A DNA stretch of 64,000 nt, from positions 20,506,035 to 20,570,034 of the forward strand of contig OW203723.1 of assembly GCA_934045075.1 (NCBI GenBank), given 5' to 3'. The notes beneath the pieces are model-generated. The model was not told the origin of the DNA. It did no database searches and saw only the letters and a list, made by a program, of their open reading frames with translations. This stretch comes from Yponomeuta sedellus. Its lineage: Eukaryota; Arthropoda; Insecta; Lepidoptera; Yponomeutidae. A program made the position numbers and the translations under genes. Positions 42,901 to 54,289 of the stretch are shown here, in pieces (positions within the stretch are counted from its first letter, which is position 1; each line of letters starts with the position of its first letter).

Positions 42901-44120
42901 AATCTATAAAATCTCTATCTGCTTGTCACTTGGACCAGGGGCAAACTTTTGGTGGTTGAGCCTCTATTGAACATTGAATCTTGTCGCGACACATTGAGAA
43001 TTAAGCCAGATCCGTATTATTATTTCCCTTTCATTTTATGCGGCAGTTCTCTCACATAACCCTACTGGAAATGAAATCAGTTGAAGTTTCAATAATTGTA
43101 ATAAGAGCGTGTTTACGATTTCAATTGTTTCAAGGCTTTATGCAATAATGTAGGTACCTACTTATTATTTTTGTCCGAAATATTTTAGAGCAGTTCCGGT
43201 CGACATTTTAGAGCAAAGAAAAAATGTTTCGATAGACCGACTGTTGGTTCACAACAGCCAAATAATAAGTACTAGAAACAAACATTCACAAAAAGCTTCG
43301 TCTTAACTTTACATGTATGTGTATACACTCTACTTCATTAAGTTATGAGTGTCATTGTTATGTTATGTAAAGCCCGACCTGCGGGATAAGTTTTTTGCAC
43401 CAACAACCTTGATTGCAGTTTCTAGTACAGTTTTACTTTTCTACAAAGCCAGGCGACGTCTGTAGCGTCTACTATACGTAAGCGATAATTTTAGCTCAAA
43501 TTGCGCAATGTGTTACGCAGCATTGGCGCCATCTAGCGCCACGAATTTAAAAGACCTGAGTAGTGGCTACTTTGTTCTTATTCTGCGTTCCCATTAAAAG
43601 GATGTGCTCTAATTATAATAAATCTCTCTCAACTGTTGACATATTTCATGAGAAGAAGCTAGCGTTTAGTCAAAAGGTAAAAAAAATCCTTAACAGTTCT
43701 ACCTAACCTAAACGTAACGACGACCACCGAGTTCAGCATGAACTCAACAACCTATCCATATAGCTACTAATTTATATACTAACTTAATATTATATCATCT
43801 ACCAACTACGGCGTTGAACCGCCTACTCGTCTTACTATTATAGCTAGTTGTTGCTTTATTTTCCTTTCACTTATATTATTGTCTACCTGTATTCCATTTG
43901 ATATACTCGTACTAATATGCACAATTGGCATCCTTGTCACCTAGTTACTCTACATCATTGCTATTTAGTGAAAAATATTTATGGGTTCAGGTTTAATATT
44001 GTCCTGTAGTAACTTTTTGTATGAACTCTAGCCTGTTTCCTGTTTTTTTTTCCAAATAAATAAAATAAAAAATAAACCGTCGTGATCGTTTACGATCACT
44101 CAGGAATTCACTTTTTAATA
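42900..44120. other. No gene recognised
   Basis: Mostly unique. 43730-44080 ends in CCAAATAAATAAAATAAAAA, like a retroposed 3' end. Confidence 0.35.
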
Positions 44121-44124
44121 TAAT

Positions 44125-44285
44125 AATATTGGCCTTTTTGCATCTACTTAATGAGATGATTTATACAGCGTCCAGTGGTATCTTCACTCACACTAGCTAG
44201 ATGGGTGAAGGGACCACTCTGACGCTGTAGTGTATAGGTATAGGTGCTGGGCAAGCGTACACCATCTATAAAACCATGACCCAGG
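44125..44285 (-). mobile_element. Family C body fragment
   Basis: TGCATCTACTTAATGAGATG, GCGTCCAGTGGTATCTTCAC, TGAAGGGACCACTC. Confidence 0.75.
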
Positions 44286-44324
44286 GACTACTTTTTAATA
44301 TTAGTTGCAATTTAAAGCCGTTTT

Positions 44325-44535
44325 AAAAACAACCTCTGTGGCGTAGCGGTCGCGCGTCTGCCTACCATGCAAGAGGTCCCGGGTTCGAATCCCGGCTGGC
44401 AACAACAAAAACCCAGGTCTTGGATGTTTACATGTTTTTGATGTTGTTTCTGGCTCCCACGACACAGGGTATCCTAATGTGGGGCCAGAAGTAATGTATG
44501 TGTTTGTATGTAAATATTATGTTATGTAATGTTAT
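44325..44535 (+). mobile_element. Family D tRNA-like SINE, near complete
   Basis: CCTCTGTGGCGTAGCGGTCG, CTGCCTACCATGCAAGAGGT, GGGTTCGAATCCCGG, GTCTTGGATGTTTACATG, ACAGGGTATCCTAATGTGGG, tail GTTATGTAATG. Confidence 0.85.
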
Positions 44536-44591
44536 TTTTTTCAATCCGTACGTAAGGATTCAACCTAATCTCAAAGATGATTCTCATCCAG

Positions 44592-44684
44592 CCAGCCTCA
44601 GTATTCAAAAGTGTATCCCCAGGGCATGAAATCCCATCATTGGCAGATATATTGGCTCGGGGGACGTCCGAGCGGCCATCTCAG
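44592..44684 (+). CDS. Candidate internal exon of an unidentified gene
   Basis: 31 codons between an acceptor CTCATCCAG and a donor CAG|GTGATA, including KSVSPGHEIPSLADILARG. Both ends are phase 0, as is the acceptor of the exon at 60067. The peptide looks protein-like and no repeat explains it, but I recognise no family. The polypyrimidine tract is weak. Confidence 0.25.
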
Positions 44685-44899
44685 GTGATATTGAGTTGTG
44701 TACGTGACACGGTGTCTAGAGTCGTCTTTCCTTTACCTACGTGGAGCCTTATTCAGACCCGTACGATTCGAATTGATAACAATAATAAAGAAATAACTTT
44801 ACTCGCAAACAACACAATCGTTTGTCCAGGGGGGTGAGTCTTTAAAATACGTAGTTGTTGATTAGAGTCATATTTCACAACTTAGAGGCTTTCTGGCAT

Positions 44900-45013
44900 A
44901 AGGTTGTATGGAAAAAAATGGTTTTAGCAATAAGGCCGCCACTTGTACTTTGTATCTTTACATGTTTTATAATACTCGTATGTGCTCTGGTGTACAATAA
45001 AGAATATTCTTAT
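44900..45013 (+). mobile_element. Family E 3' module
   Basis: GCAATAAGGCCGCCACTTGT, CTCTGGTGTACAATAAAGAA then TATTCTTATC. Confidence 0.65.
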
Positions 45014-45017
45014 CACT

Positions 45018-45148
45018 CAGTCGCTTATCGCTCAGTTGGGAGAGCGCTGGCACGGTTAGCCAGAGGTCGCGGGTTTGAGTCCCGGCATGGGTGTAATTTT
45101 TAGCTCCTAAGTAGGTTTTTGAAATTGTCCTTAGCACGGGTTAGTGCT
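45018..45148 (+). mobile_element. Family A tRNA-like core and right tail
   Basis: GCTCAGTTGGGAGAGCGCTG, GGCACGGTTAGCCAGAGGTC, GGGTTTGAGTCCCGG, then TTGTCCTTAGCACGGGTTAG. Confidence 0.85.
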
Positions 45149-45149
45149 A

Positions 45150-46330
45150 ATATATCATTGTCGTGTTTATTTCATTCTATTGAAAAACTACATCACAAAC
45201 ATGGAAATAGGTATATCGAGATTTAGGCTATGTGTACAATATATGGCGGCTCCCAGTGGAAATAAACTCACGTAATGAAGTTTAAGTGAAACTAACACAA
45301 ACACACACACACATGCACAACACAAACACACTCCCGCATACATATATACATATCTGAGTGGCTAATATAATAACACCTTTATGTTTTCTCTATGTATTTT
45401 ATTTAAAGTTTATTTGCATGTCTCTGAATAAGGTGAGTGCACTAAACCACCTAAAGTTTTGGTGATACCTTTATTCACCTAGTTAGTTCTGCTACTGAAA
45501 TCACAGGTAGTGCCAGCCTTAGCACAGTGACAGGTATTGCAGCTGAAAATGAGACTGTTGCATTGAAATTGGAAATTCTGTTTTTCGATCTTGTATGGTG
45601 TAACAAGATCTGTCTACTATATGGGCGTATCTACGGTCCATGGATGTCAGAAATATACACTATATTAGTCTTGCTTTGTTCTTGAGGTAATAAGCGATTT
45701 TTTTTCTCCCTAAAGTCATATAATATTTATTCAATACACTAAACCTTTTCCATAAGCAAAAAGAGTGTGAAGAAGTTTTCCGAGCAGCAATAGTATGGAA
45801 GTAAAATAAAAAAATGATAATTATAAAGAAGAATTAAAGAAAAATGGCGATGGATGAGGCTAAGCGCGAAAATCTCATCTCCATTGTTTATCCTTTTACA
45901 AATTGTGCCAGTGATTGTGTCTTTTTTAGTTTATTTATTTATGACACAAAAATGACATACAAAAAACATACAAAATCACAAAAACTTTAGAGGTTTATGT
46001 GATTTTCAGAGTACACTCTATACGATACTTTTAACAGATTTTATTTATTGTAATAACTATTAGCTTCGGAACGAAGATTTCGGTACAAATGATATTTATT
46101 TATTTGCTATGTATGGAAAACCAACAGCTGATAAACAATATTATGAAACTTATAAACTAGTTAGGGAACCACTTACAGATTTTCACCTATAGCAACAGAC
46201 TGCTAGATTTCTGCAAGGAAACAAAAATAGTAACATAATAGGTACATTAAGCATGCACCGCAATATTATGATAAATTGATATCGGCTAAGTTGGAAAGTA
46301 TTAGGTACCTATAGCAAAAATAAATTAGAG
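45150..46330. other. No gene recognised
   Basis: CA-rich run at 45297-45333. The rest is AT-rich sequence downstream of the astacin gene. Confidence 0.4.
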
Positions 46331-46348
46331 AGTAGGAGACAATAGATA

Positions 46349-46354
46349 TTTATT
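46349..46354 (-). terminator. Polyadenylation signal of the astacin gene
   Basis: AATAAA on the minus strand, about 60 bases after the stop codon at 46415-46417. Confidence 0.6.
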
Positions 46355-46414
46355 TACACATTTTAGTTGCTGACATAATATCAATATTTGGATCTATGAA
46401 TGAAATTCGTGGGC

Positions 46415-46489
46415 TTAACAGTACATTTTGTTCAGCTTCAAGATATCGCTCTGCGACATGCCTATCCGTTGTCCCATTTCATCGGTTTC
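46415..46489 (-). CDS. Astacin exon 5: C-terminus
   Basis: 75 bases after TATGTTTTCAG: ETDEMGQRIGMSQSDILKLN then KMYC and TAA. GQR.G.S..D..K.N..Y.C is the family's C-terminal signature. Too short to appear as an open frame. Confidence 0.95.
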   Translation of the reverse strand, partial: ETDEMGQRIGMSQSDILKLNKMYC

Positions 46490-49400
46490 CTGAAAACATA
46501 CGATGGAAAAATACATAAATAAATCACTAAATTAAGTCTGTTAGTTTCTTTTCAAGTTCTTACTGCCAATTTGGTCTGATTACAATGTTGTGTGTAACTG
46601 GGTTCTATTCTCACTCAAGGCTGCCGTATACTGGAAGCTAATGGCCTCGATATCAATCCTTGTATGTCGCCACTGCTGGGGCAAAGGTCTCTTCCTGCAT
46701 CGTAGAAAGGTTAGGCCATACACCACTCTGGGGGCCAAGTCCGGGTTGGTGGAGGATTGTAAGACGGTGGCGGGCCTTACTATCAGAAGTTATCAAGCCG
46801 CCCGTAAGGCCCCTGTCACGGTTTAAAGACTGCGATTAGATGACAGCCCCCGGTTTAAAGTGCCTTGCGAATCACGTAAGTGCTCGGAAAAGTGTTACTG
46901 GCGGTAGTCACGGGGCGGTCACCCACACTCGTGCACCTGACCTCGCATGTTGTTGCTTAACTCCAGTGATTGATCTCAATCACTCGGTTTGACTAGGCGA
47001 CGAGCGCTTCTCTGATCTCAGTCTGGGTGTATTTTTTTCATGTTTGTCTTGCCTTGGTACCAGAATACACAGTGTGGAAGTTATCTATATAAGTTAATTA
47101 ACCTGCGCTTTCGTAAGCATGTTTTGCGTCCGGCTTTACATTAATTTGTCATGGTATTTGAAGTTTTAGTCGAATCTTACAGCCAAAATGTGCAAATGTG
47201 CAAAATGGGTAAGTTGTCACATGAGTTTTTGATTAATAGTTTTGATCCTAAAATCTCGAACCCTAAGGAATATTTATACTACCCAAGCATTTAAAATCAT
47301 TGACTCTTAACAATACACCTATTTTCATTCCGATAACATTTTGTCAGTCTATGTAACATTTACTTTCTGTCTTCCATTCCTTTATAATTTACTTTCACAC
47401 TCATCCTCTGATATTGTATATTATCACTATTTCAAGAGATAGATAATTAATAATTATATATCCCTAGGGAGAGAGAATCAATAACCCTGTACTCGTTCAC
47501 TGCTGGATATAGGCCTCCCAATTCATGCTACTCTCCTCATTCCTCGGTCATCCTCATCCAGCCACTGCCAACAATCTGCCTCAGATCGCCGGTCCAGGAA
47601 GCCGGTGGACATATCATGCTGCGTTTGCCAGCTCGTAGCCTCCACACTAGAATCTTTGAACCCTATCGACCATCGAATCTGCGGCATATGTGACCATGGT
47701 GATGATAATATCGCTTTCTGCGATAATGATGCCTTCTGCAATAATGATGACAATAATCATAATTACCTTCAAGGGCACAATAGTTTGGTTCCCGTTCTTC
47801 GAAAAGGCAGTGGCAGGGTAGTGCATGACGCTTCCATAGTCGTAGGGCACACCGAAGTCTGTCACTTCTTCTTCTCGGTACTTTGCGAAGTTATGCTCCA
47901 GGCCTGAGGAGAAATATGACAATCGTTTAGATGTCTGAGATATGACCGCAACCAGAAAAGACAAGGTGTAAAGTATACTTGTCTAGAGGTAAAGGCAAAA
48001 CCAAAGAGGTACTGGTCTAGAGACAGATGCTGAAATGTAAGCAGACAATTAACAAGATGCAATGAAGACCTGCTCGAACTGGCTGAAAAAATCTCGATGC
48101 TAAAAGTCTTAAGACCCTTCCTTATATAGTAAATAGCCATTCGGCGATAGGGAATAATCTACGATTAAAAAACTTAGTTATTTGGACCATCGTTGGGCCA
48201 TCGTACGTAGCAAGCGCTGAGGTATGTTAACACTTCAGATACTAGGGTCTTACTTCCGATGTTTTTCTTCATAATCAACGAGTGATATTGATACTATAAC
48301 TGCACAAATGTACAGAACTTAGAAACTCAGAAAACAAAGTCAACGGTGCATGACAAGCTTGAAATCCACGACCTATCACCGCTACCATTCAGCTAACTGT
48401 CCACGGTTTTTGGTTAACCACTATGACGTTTCCGAAGTAGAATATACGTATGTATTGGACAATTTGGAAAAGCTTGAATTGGACATGTCCATAGACTTAT
48501 CACGTTCAGTGAAATCTTTCCGATATAGTTCAAGGACAAAGCAATACCTGATTTAATGTTCTCCCAAACAATTCTCACGTAGTCGTCCCTGTCGAAGGTG
48601 CTCTGCATGTGGTAGAAGCCTATTGTGTGCAGCAACTCATGGACCACTGTACCATGCCGGAAGCAGCCTTTAGACAGGTTCAATACTTGGTGAGACTCAG
48701 CATCTTCATCCTCATTGTAGTCCGTGTGGCCGACGTTCGAAAAGCATCCGTTTCCTGAGCCCTACATTTTCAAATGAAGAAAAATATTTTGAATTAAAAT
48801 TACCTTGAGATGTATGCGGATGAATTGTACCTGAGACAATTGTTGGGACATTTAGAAGTGGTAATACCACTCGCTAATGAAGATCTGATTGGCTCTGCAA
48901 GTAGGGTTATTGAGTTTCTTGTGTACCCTTGGTGAGCCGACATTATCTAAACATATTATTATGTTTCAACTAGGGTATCTATGATGTCCCTATATCTAGC
49001 GGTTGACCGCGTCATATCGGGTAAGATAGATAGAATATTCTTAATTGCACACAGAAATTGCAGTAACAGAAATCAGAAACATTTGTTCTACACACACGCT
49101 ATTTGAGGTTATTTTACACTGTAATCTACTCAGCGGAATGAGTTTTAATTACAAAGTTTAGATACAAAACTGGTGTATGAGTATTAGGTAGGTTTTAGTT
49201 TTTTGTTATTTCTACAGATTTCATAATTAGGTACGACAGAAGAGTGAAACTTATATATACTTAGTCTTGCGCTTATACTCTTGTTTTCTGCATCGCCATG
49301 CCCTACGCTTATCGCCATGCCTATGACTGGTCCAAAGACAATTTTCTCTAGGTTACCGGTAGATTTTAAAAACCTATTTAGAGGCTAACAATTCCACTCG

Positions 49401-52177
49401 GGGCTGCAAGTGATGCAAATTACATCAGCCAGATGTCGCCGCCTGTACGTAATACAGAGAATATTGTAAAAAGGTTCGAAATTACACTGATGCCGGTGAG
49501 GCGCCCATTAGCTCAGTTGGAAAGAGCGCTGGCACGGACAGCCAGAGGTCGCGGGTTCGAACCCAAGCATGGGTGAATTTTTGGCCTCTAAATAGGTTTT
49601 TAAAATTGTTCTTAGCACGGGTTAGTGCATTAAAATTAATATTACCGGTAGATTATCGACGAACTGTACCAGGAAATAACGCAACCCCATATAGATGCAT
49701 AGGCAAACAAGCATTTAATACTATGGTACAGTGCTACACAAGAAATAAGTCTCGCAGATGTACCTGCGCAGATGACCAAATTTTGGATGTGACTATTAGT
49801 TTGGCAATATTACCGTGAGCGAAATAGGTAGCGCTACTGCGGCAATTAATTCTGCACCTTAACCGTATCGGTTAAAGATAATGTTGAATGCACTTATAGC
49901 TTCGGGTACTTTCGTTATACTTCTTCCTAGTCTGCGCGAACGAAGATTCCCGAAGGGACTTTTATGATGTGTAGTACTGTACTGTATTGTTATCATTATT
50001 TGAACATACCTCTATAGTGACGTGGTGTCTATCATTGTCATTCTTCTCTCTGAACTTGATACACGACTTGTTAGCGATGTCATCCATTCCATTCATAATC
50101 GTCTCTAGTTGATCTTTATCTGTTGAAAACATTAACAAATGTTGTTTGTAAATACAACAGAGTATTGATCTTAATAGTTTCAATTAGAAAAATAATAGCA
50201 TTCCTGAATTATGACATAATGGAGTGGCCACGTTAAAAAAACATATGCCCCGTTCTACCAGTACCAGACGTACAGGGCAATCGCCTTTCCGCACATAGAA
50301 AGAGAGATAATGACGAATTGATTTTTTATGGCCATCTCGGATTATCCTTTATCTATCAGTAATCGTAAGCCTGTGATGACATGCCAAGGTGGTACAACGA
50401 CTCAGATCACGTGTTGCATTAGTACAATGCATTAACTTATGTTTTACAATAATTATGTAAATTCTGTTAGTTATGGAGTTTGAAGGAGTGATTGGAATCA
50501 ATCACTTGAGTTAAGCAACAACAGGCGCGGTCAGGTACAGGATGGGTGCCCATACCGGGACTGCCACTAGTAGTATTTTTCCGAGCAGTTCCGTGCTTTG
50601 CAAGGCACGTTAAGCCGTTGGTGCCGGCTGTCATGTAATGGCAGTCGTTAAGCCATGTCAGAGGCCTTATGGACGGCTTGATAACTTCTGACAGTAAGGC
50701 TCGCCACTATAATCTTACAATCCTCCACCAACCCAGACTTGGCCCCTGTGGCGGAGTATGGCCTAATCTACCTGCGATGCAGGAAGAGACTCGTGCCCCA
50801 GCAGTGGGGACATACTTGGGTTGATATCGATATCGAAGGAGTTTGAAAAGTTTGCAGTTCTTTTGTGCATTTTTTCTCCAAATCTATCTAGATTTTGATT
50901 TACTCTATCTATATTTTAATTTTAATCTATCTAGATTTTCTCCATCTAGATTTTGAAATGGACACCTAGTTTTACTTGTAACGTTCACTAAGTCGCAGTT
51001 TATGGGCTAGTTTGAATAGAAACTTTTCATTTCATTTGCTTTCTCAAGAACCATTTGCTTAAAACCGAGACTTTTCAGGGCATCAGCCCTGAAAAGTCTC
51101 GGTTTTTTACGTTAAAATGCGAGACTCGAGTACGTCACGTACTCATGCAAACGTTAAATGTTTAAAGGACTATCCATGTTAATTACAAAAACTAAAATAA
51201 CACAGCCTACGGTCGGCCCACACGTGGCTGGCCTATGATAACGTAGTTTACTAATATTGTATTATTTTAGGTCTACTTTAATTCATTTATTATTTTGTAG
51301 TATTTTAATACTATTAATAATACTATTAAACAAATATATATTGCAAATATATATTGGGTGGAAGGGCCGGTAAGGTACGTCCCAGGTGGACATACGTTGA
51401 CAAAATAGGGGAAGTATTAGCAAAGAGGAAGATAAAACGAACTCTGAAAAAGAGTGCGTGCATGTAACGACTTATGAACGTCGATGAAGCAAAGGTGATC
51501 TGACAGAATCGTGGAAAGTGGCACTCCGTGGTCTCTGCCAACCCCTTTGTGATACAGGCGTGAATACTTTAAGCATTTTAATATTGTTATGCGAAATTGT
51601 AGATGTTGGAGTTGCAACCGCTGAGCTGAAATTAAATTGGGCGGGCCACGTAAGTCATATGGACCCAGAAAGGTGAACAATCACTGATTGAGTTCCATGC
51701 GACGGATATCGCAAGCGTGGCCGACCCAAGCGGAGATGACGGAACGACCTCATGTCCTTTTTATCAGGCTGGCAGGAGGTGGCCATACACAAGGAGTGGA
51801 AAGCGAACGGGGCGGCCTTTCCAACGAGTCGGACACAATCGAGGCTAAATGAGAAATATTGGACCAGTTGATAACACATTTTCATAGACATTATTTTGTT
51901 GCCTGATAATCCATCGCGAATTGCACTTACCAAATTCATCATCTTTAATTTTGTACACTACCACTTTGTTCGGCCATCGCTTCGCCCCATCAACTAGGCC
52001 GTTGCGGGTATCCAAAGCAGTGTATAGAGCAAGCCTTTGGGCGTTTGTCAAGACCATGTCACCCTCAAATTTGTCACCGAATTCTCCGATCTGTTCACTA
52101 CCAGCGAGGGCATCTTCTAAAAGAGGCGCAGCTTTGATAGTCACAATACTAATAGCCAGCACGTAAAGGCAGTACAT
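46415..52177 (-). CDS. Secreted astacin-type (M12A) zinc metalloprotease, complete, 5 exons
   Basis: Exons on minus: 51931-52177, 50010-50119, 48548-48761, 47767-47903, 46415-46489. All are GT-AG and every phase fits, giving 260 codons plus TAA, the usual size for a minimal astacin. Seen: signal peptide (about 1-16, cleavage near KA-APLL), propeptide with the aspartate switch FEGDM (37-41), activation region RNGLVDGAKRWPN (58-70), catalytic domain with zinc motif HELLHTIGFYH (His160, Glu161, His164, His170), Met-turn SVMHY (215-219), and Cys102, 125, 152 and 260 for the two conserved disulfides. No CUB or EGF domain follows. Astacins are secreted peptidases; insect members often act in gut or reproductive tract. 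Oddities: Met171 and Thr174 replace the usual Glu and Arg just after the zinc motif. Introns 1, 2 and 4 hold repeats. Confidence 0.95.
46648..47012 (-). mobile_element. Family B element in astacin intron 4
   Basis: CGCCACTGCTGGGGCAAAGG, CCGGGTTGGTGGAGGATTGT, TTCACGGGGCGGTCACC-like block, GACTAGGCGACGAGCGC. Confidence 0.85.
47480..47690 (-). mobile_element. LINE 3' tail fragment in astacin intron 4
   Basis: TTCACTGCTGGATATAGGCC on plus; minus reads GGCGATCTGAGGCAGATTG-type ORF end, then TCCAGCAGTGAACG. It ends about 75 bases from exon 4. Confidence 0.65.
47767..47903 (-). CDS. Astacin exon 4: Met-turn
   Basis: 137 bases from TTTCTCCTCAG to GTAATT. It encodes LEHNFAKYREEEVTDFGVPY then DYGSVMHYPATAFSKNG and TIVPLK. 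Confidence 0.96.
48195..48395 (+). mobile_element. Family C body fragment in astacin intron 3
   Basis: AGCAAGCGCTGAGGTATGTT, TACTTCCGATGTTTTTCTTC, AACTGCACAAATGTACAGAA. Confidence 0.55.
48548..48761 (-). CDS. Astacin exon 3: zinc-binding site
   Basis: 214 bases from AAAATGTAG to GTATTG. It encodes GSGNGCFSNVGHTDY, LNLSKGCFRHGTVV and HELLHTIGFYHMQSTFDRDD. It has the catalytic Glu161, all three zinc histidines and the Cys125/Cys152 pair. Confidence 0.97.
49018..49070 (-). mobile_element. Family E tail
   Basis: GGTAAGATAGATAGAATATTC then TTAATTGCACACAG. Confidence 0.5.
49365..49640 (+). mobile_element. Family A element, near full length, in astacin intron 2
   Basis: Inverted left tail TTAAAAACCTATTTAGAGGC, inner module GATGTCGCCGCCTGTACGTA and CAGAGAATATTGTAAAAAGG, core GCGCCCATTAGCTCAGTTGG, right tail CCTCTAAATAGGTTTTTAAA to TAGCACGGGTTAGTGCATTA. 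Confidence 0.9.
50010..50119 (-). CDS. Astacin exon 2
   Basis: 110 bases from TTTTCAACAG to GTATGT. It encodes KDQLETIMNGMDDIANKSCI then KFREKNDNDRHHVTIE. NKSCIKF holds the first conserved cysteine (Cys102). Confidence 0.93.
50488..50830 (+). mobile_element. Family B element in astacin intron 1
   Basis: GGAGTGATTGGAATCAATCA, GCAAGGCACGTTAAGCCGTT, TGTCAGAGGCCTTATGGACG, CCCCAGCAGTGGGGACATAC. Confidence 0.9.
51340..51570 (+). mobile_element. LINE 3' tail fragment in astacin intron 1
   Basis: GTGGAAGGGCCGGTAAGGTA, GACAAAATAGGGGAAGTATT, GACTTATGAACGTCGATGAA, TGATACAGGCGTGAATAC. Same group as 54890-55200, opposite strand. Confidence 0.75.
51600..51860 (+). pseudogene. LINE reverse transcriptase C-terminal fragment in astacin intron 1
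   Basis: Frames include LKLNWAGHVSHMDPER and RGRPKR-like sequence from GGCCGACCCAAGCGGAGATG, then GGCTGGCAGGAGGTGGCCAT. Frameshifted. It ends about 70 bases from astacin exon 1. Confidence 0.75.
51931..52177 (-). CDS. Astacin exon 1: signal peptide and propeptide
   Basis: 82 codons plus one base. It begins MYCLYVLAISIVTIKAAPLL and ends NKVVVYKIKDDEF before a GTAAGT donor. A is at -3 of the ATG. On minus, TGTATAAGTAATAAAA about 40 bases upstream could be a TATA region. Confidence 0.92.
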
Positions 52178-52179
52178 AT

Positions 52180-52610
52180 TTACTCTTTTTTGTGTTATTC
52201 CGTTTTTATTACTTATACAATCTTAATGGACTTCTTTTGGTAGAGAAATGACAAGCACGTTATGACGTAGCCGCCTTCTCTTAGACTAGAAAGTACTATT
52301 TGGCAAATACAAGATCCTTATCTACAGTAAGACAATTCAAGTCAATTTCTGGCCAAAACTGTTCGCAGTCAAACTCGAAGCCCCCTTTTAAAGGGATGTA
52401 AGTGTTTAGAATAACCGTCACCTAATTAGATAATCGGAGAACTAGTTTCACAATACAGTTGATTGTGGGCTACCCACTTGAGCGGTTATCACGGCGGCGT
52501 GCTGGGCTCAGTGTGACGTCAGCCTTCAGCTGTAGTTATGTAGGAAGGTGAACTTGGGTTGAAGGTAAGGAGCAGGTTTCAGAATGGGAGTCTATACTAC
52601 ATACAATACA
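52180..52610. other. Astacin upstream region
   Basis: Unique. It contains a minus-strand AGATAAGG (about 52315-52325) and plus TTAGATAATCGG (52425), which are GATA-like sites; insect gut promoters often have these, but motifs this short prove nothing. Confidence 0.3.
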
Positions 52611-52614
52611 TTAC

Positions 52615-52865
52615 GTAACATAAGCTTACGCCATTTCATCTGGCTAGGAGGAGATGACCATGAACAGGGGGAGTGGGAAGAGAAGGGACTTTGCCCAGTA
52701 GAGGGACACAGTCGAGGCTACATAAGAAAAATAGCTTAGGCCTGTATCCCGCAATGGTAGGCAGAGATTAAGGCAGGCCATTTGCCACGATCCTCATAAA
52801 CCTATTTTATCTTATCAACATTTATTCGTCGTTGCATGCACGCCTGTTTCGGGTACTTTTTATTA
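52615..52865. mobile_element. LINE 3' tail fragments of two types
   Basis: Plus: GGACTTTGCCCAGTAGAGGG then GTCGAGGCTACATAAGAAAA. Minus: CTGTATCCCGCAATGGTAGG and GCCACGATCCTC on plus, like 54880-54940. Confidence 0.6.
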
Positions 52866-53014
52866 TTATTCGCATTATTTTGTTTAGAAATTTTCATTTT
52901 ATTTCCCTGCACCGACCTGACAATATAAGGTTATCTGGAAACAATTGATGTTAGCAATATGTATTGTATGTTTTCTTCTTTAGCTGCTATCTCCTCGGCG
53001 AGAATCACGCGTTT

Positions 53015-53300
53015 TTACTTATAGTTGGGATTTGTGCGTGGGGATGTGAACAGTCTTGACCTGAACCGAGCCTCGGCCTCACCGCGGCCTGTACTGAGCT
53101 CGTCCTTTAACCTCGTCGCGGCAAGATTCTTCGTGCCCGCTTCGCGGGGCTCGGCGTTCAGCCTCGCTAGTTACTTATAGTTGAATATTTTGCGTGGGAA
53201 CATGAATAGTCTCGGCATTTGGCACCGGTCTAATTGGAACTCGGCTTTCGGCCTCGCCGTGGCAGTGTTCCTCGCACCTGCATACATTTATGGAATTTGA
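53015..53300. repeat. GC-rich direct repeat, two units about 154 bp apart
   Basis: TTACTTATAGTTGGGATTTG then GCGTGGGGATGTGAACAGTC; and TTACTTATAGTTGAATATTT then GCGTGGGAACATGAATAGTC. Both continue into CTCGGC/CCTCG-rich sequence. Confidence 0.75.
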
Positions 53301-53506
53301 CTATTAATACACTGGAATGTTGTGATATTTGGTATTTTAGCACCATAAAATGTATGACTCGCACCTCCAAGCTCCTCGTACTGTGCCATTATACAACAGA
53401 GAGAGAAATATGAAAGAAACTACTCAAACATTTTCTTTGATTTTTCTCGATTACTACTAAGATAGGAAATATCGCACTGATTTGATTTAGAATTTCCAAT
53501 AAAATA

Positions 53507-53911
53507 ACGTTCAAAGTGCCAGAAATCCAGACTTAGTAATTTCGTTGCAGTTTCAGTCCAAATAACGTTGAAAGCACCAGAAAAACGGACTCTGCAAATT
53601 CTTTGCTCTTTCAGCTCAAATAACGTTGAAAATGCCATAAATCCGGACTCAGCAATATCGTCGCCCTTTCAGCTCAAATAATGTGGAAAGTGCCATAAAC
53701 CCGGACTCAGCAATAACGTCGTCCTTTCAGCTCAAATTATGTTGAAAGTTATAAAAATCCGGACTCAGCAATGTTGTTGACATTTCAGCTCAAATAATGT
53801 GGAAAGTGCCATATATCCGGACTCTGCAATATCGTTGGTTTTCAGCTCAAATAACGTTGAAAGTGCTAAAAATCCGGAATCAGTAATATCGTTCCCCTTT
53901 CAGCTCACCTC
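53507..53911. repeat. 58-bp minisatellite, 7 units
   Basis: Units start at 53507, 53565, 53623, 53681, 53739, 53797 and 53854 (57 bp once) with A(C/T)GT(T/G)GAAAGTGCC; each carries CCGGACTCAGCAAT and TTTCAGCTCAAAT. Units are diverged. Confidence 0.95.
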
Positions 53912-54289
53912 TCGGCAAAACAATTATAACATTACCTCCCATTGTTTTGTAACCTATCTATCGACCGATAATTTTAAGCAGTCATTGTACAACACTCATA
54001 TCTCGAGTGATACTTATCATTAAAATGGGTATATACTTACTGCGTTTCCATTAGTCTAAAGAGGTCTGAAGTGCTCTGAAGGCCATAGTTGCGAGGGATT
54101 CTCGAGAAGGATAGTTCATAAAATGTAACATGATAAGTAAAGTTTTACCTACTCCTGTTTTCCTCTTTTTGGCTAAGATAAAAAATATCCAAAAAGACAA
54201 AACGAATGTGTCTTCATTACATATTAAATTAAAACTATTTATTATACATTTTATTCACTCAGCTACCTGGCAACGCACGACGGGATTTG

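Noticed and set aside
47862..48140. 92-codon minus open frame overlapping the astacin gene
   Set aside because: It reads intron 3 and part of exon 4 in the wrong frame.
51921..52166. 81-codon plus open frame
   Set aside because: Antisense shadow of astacin exon 1.
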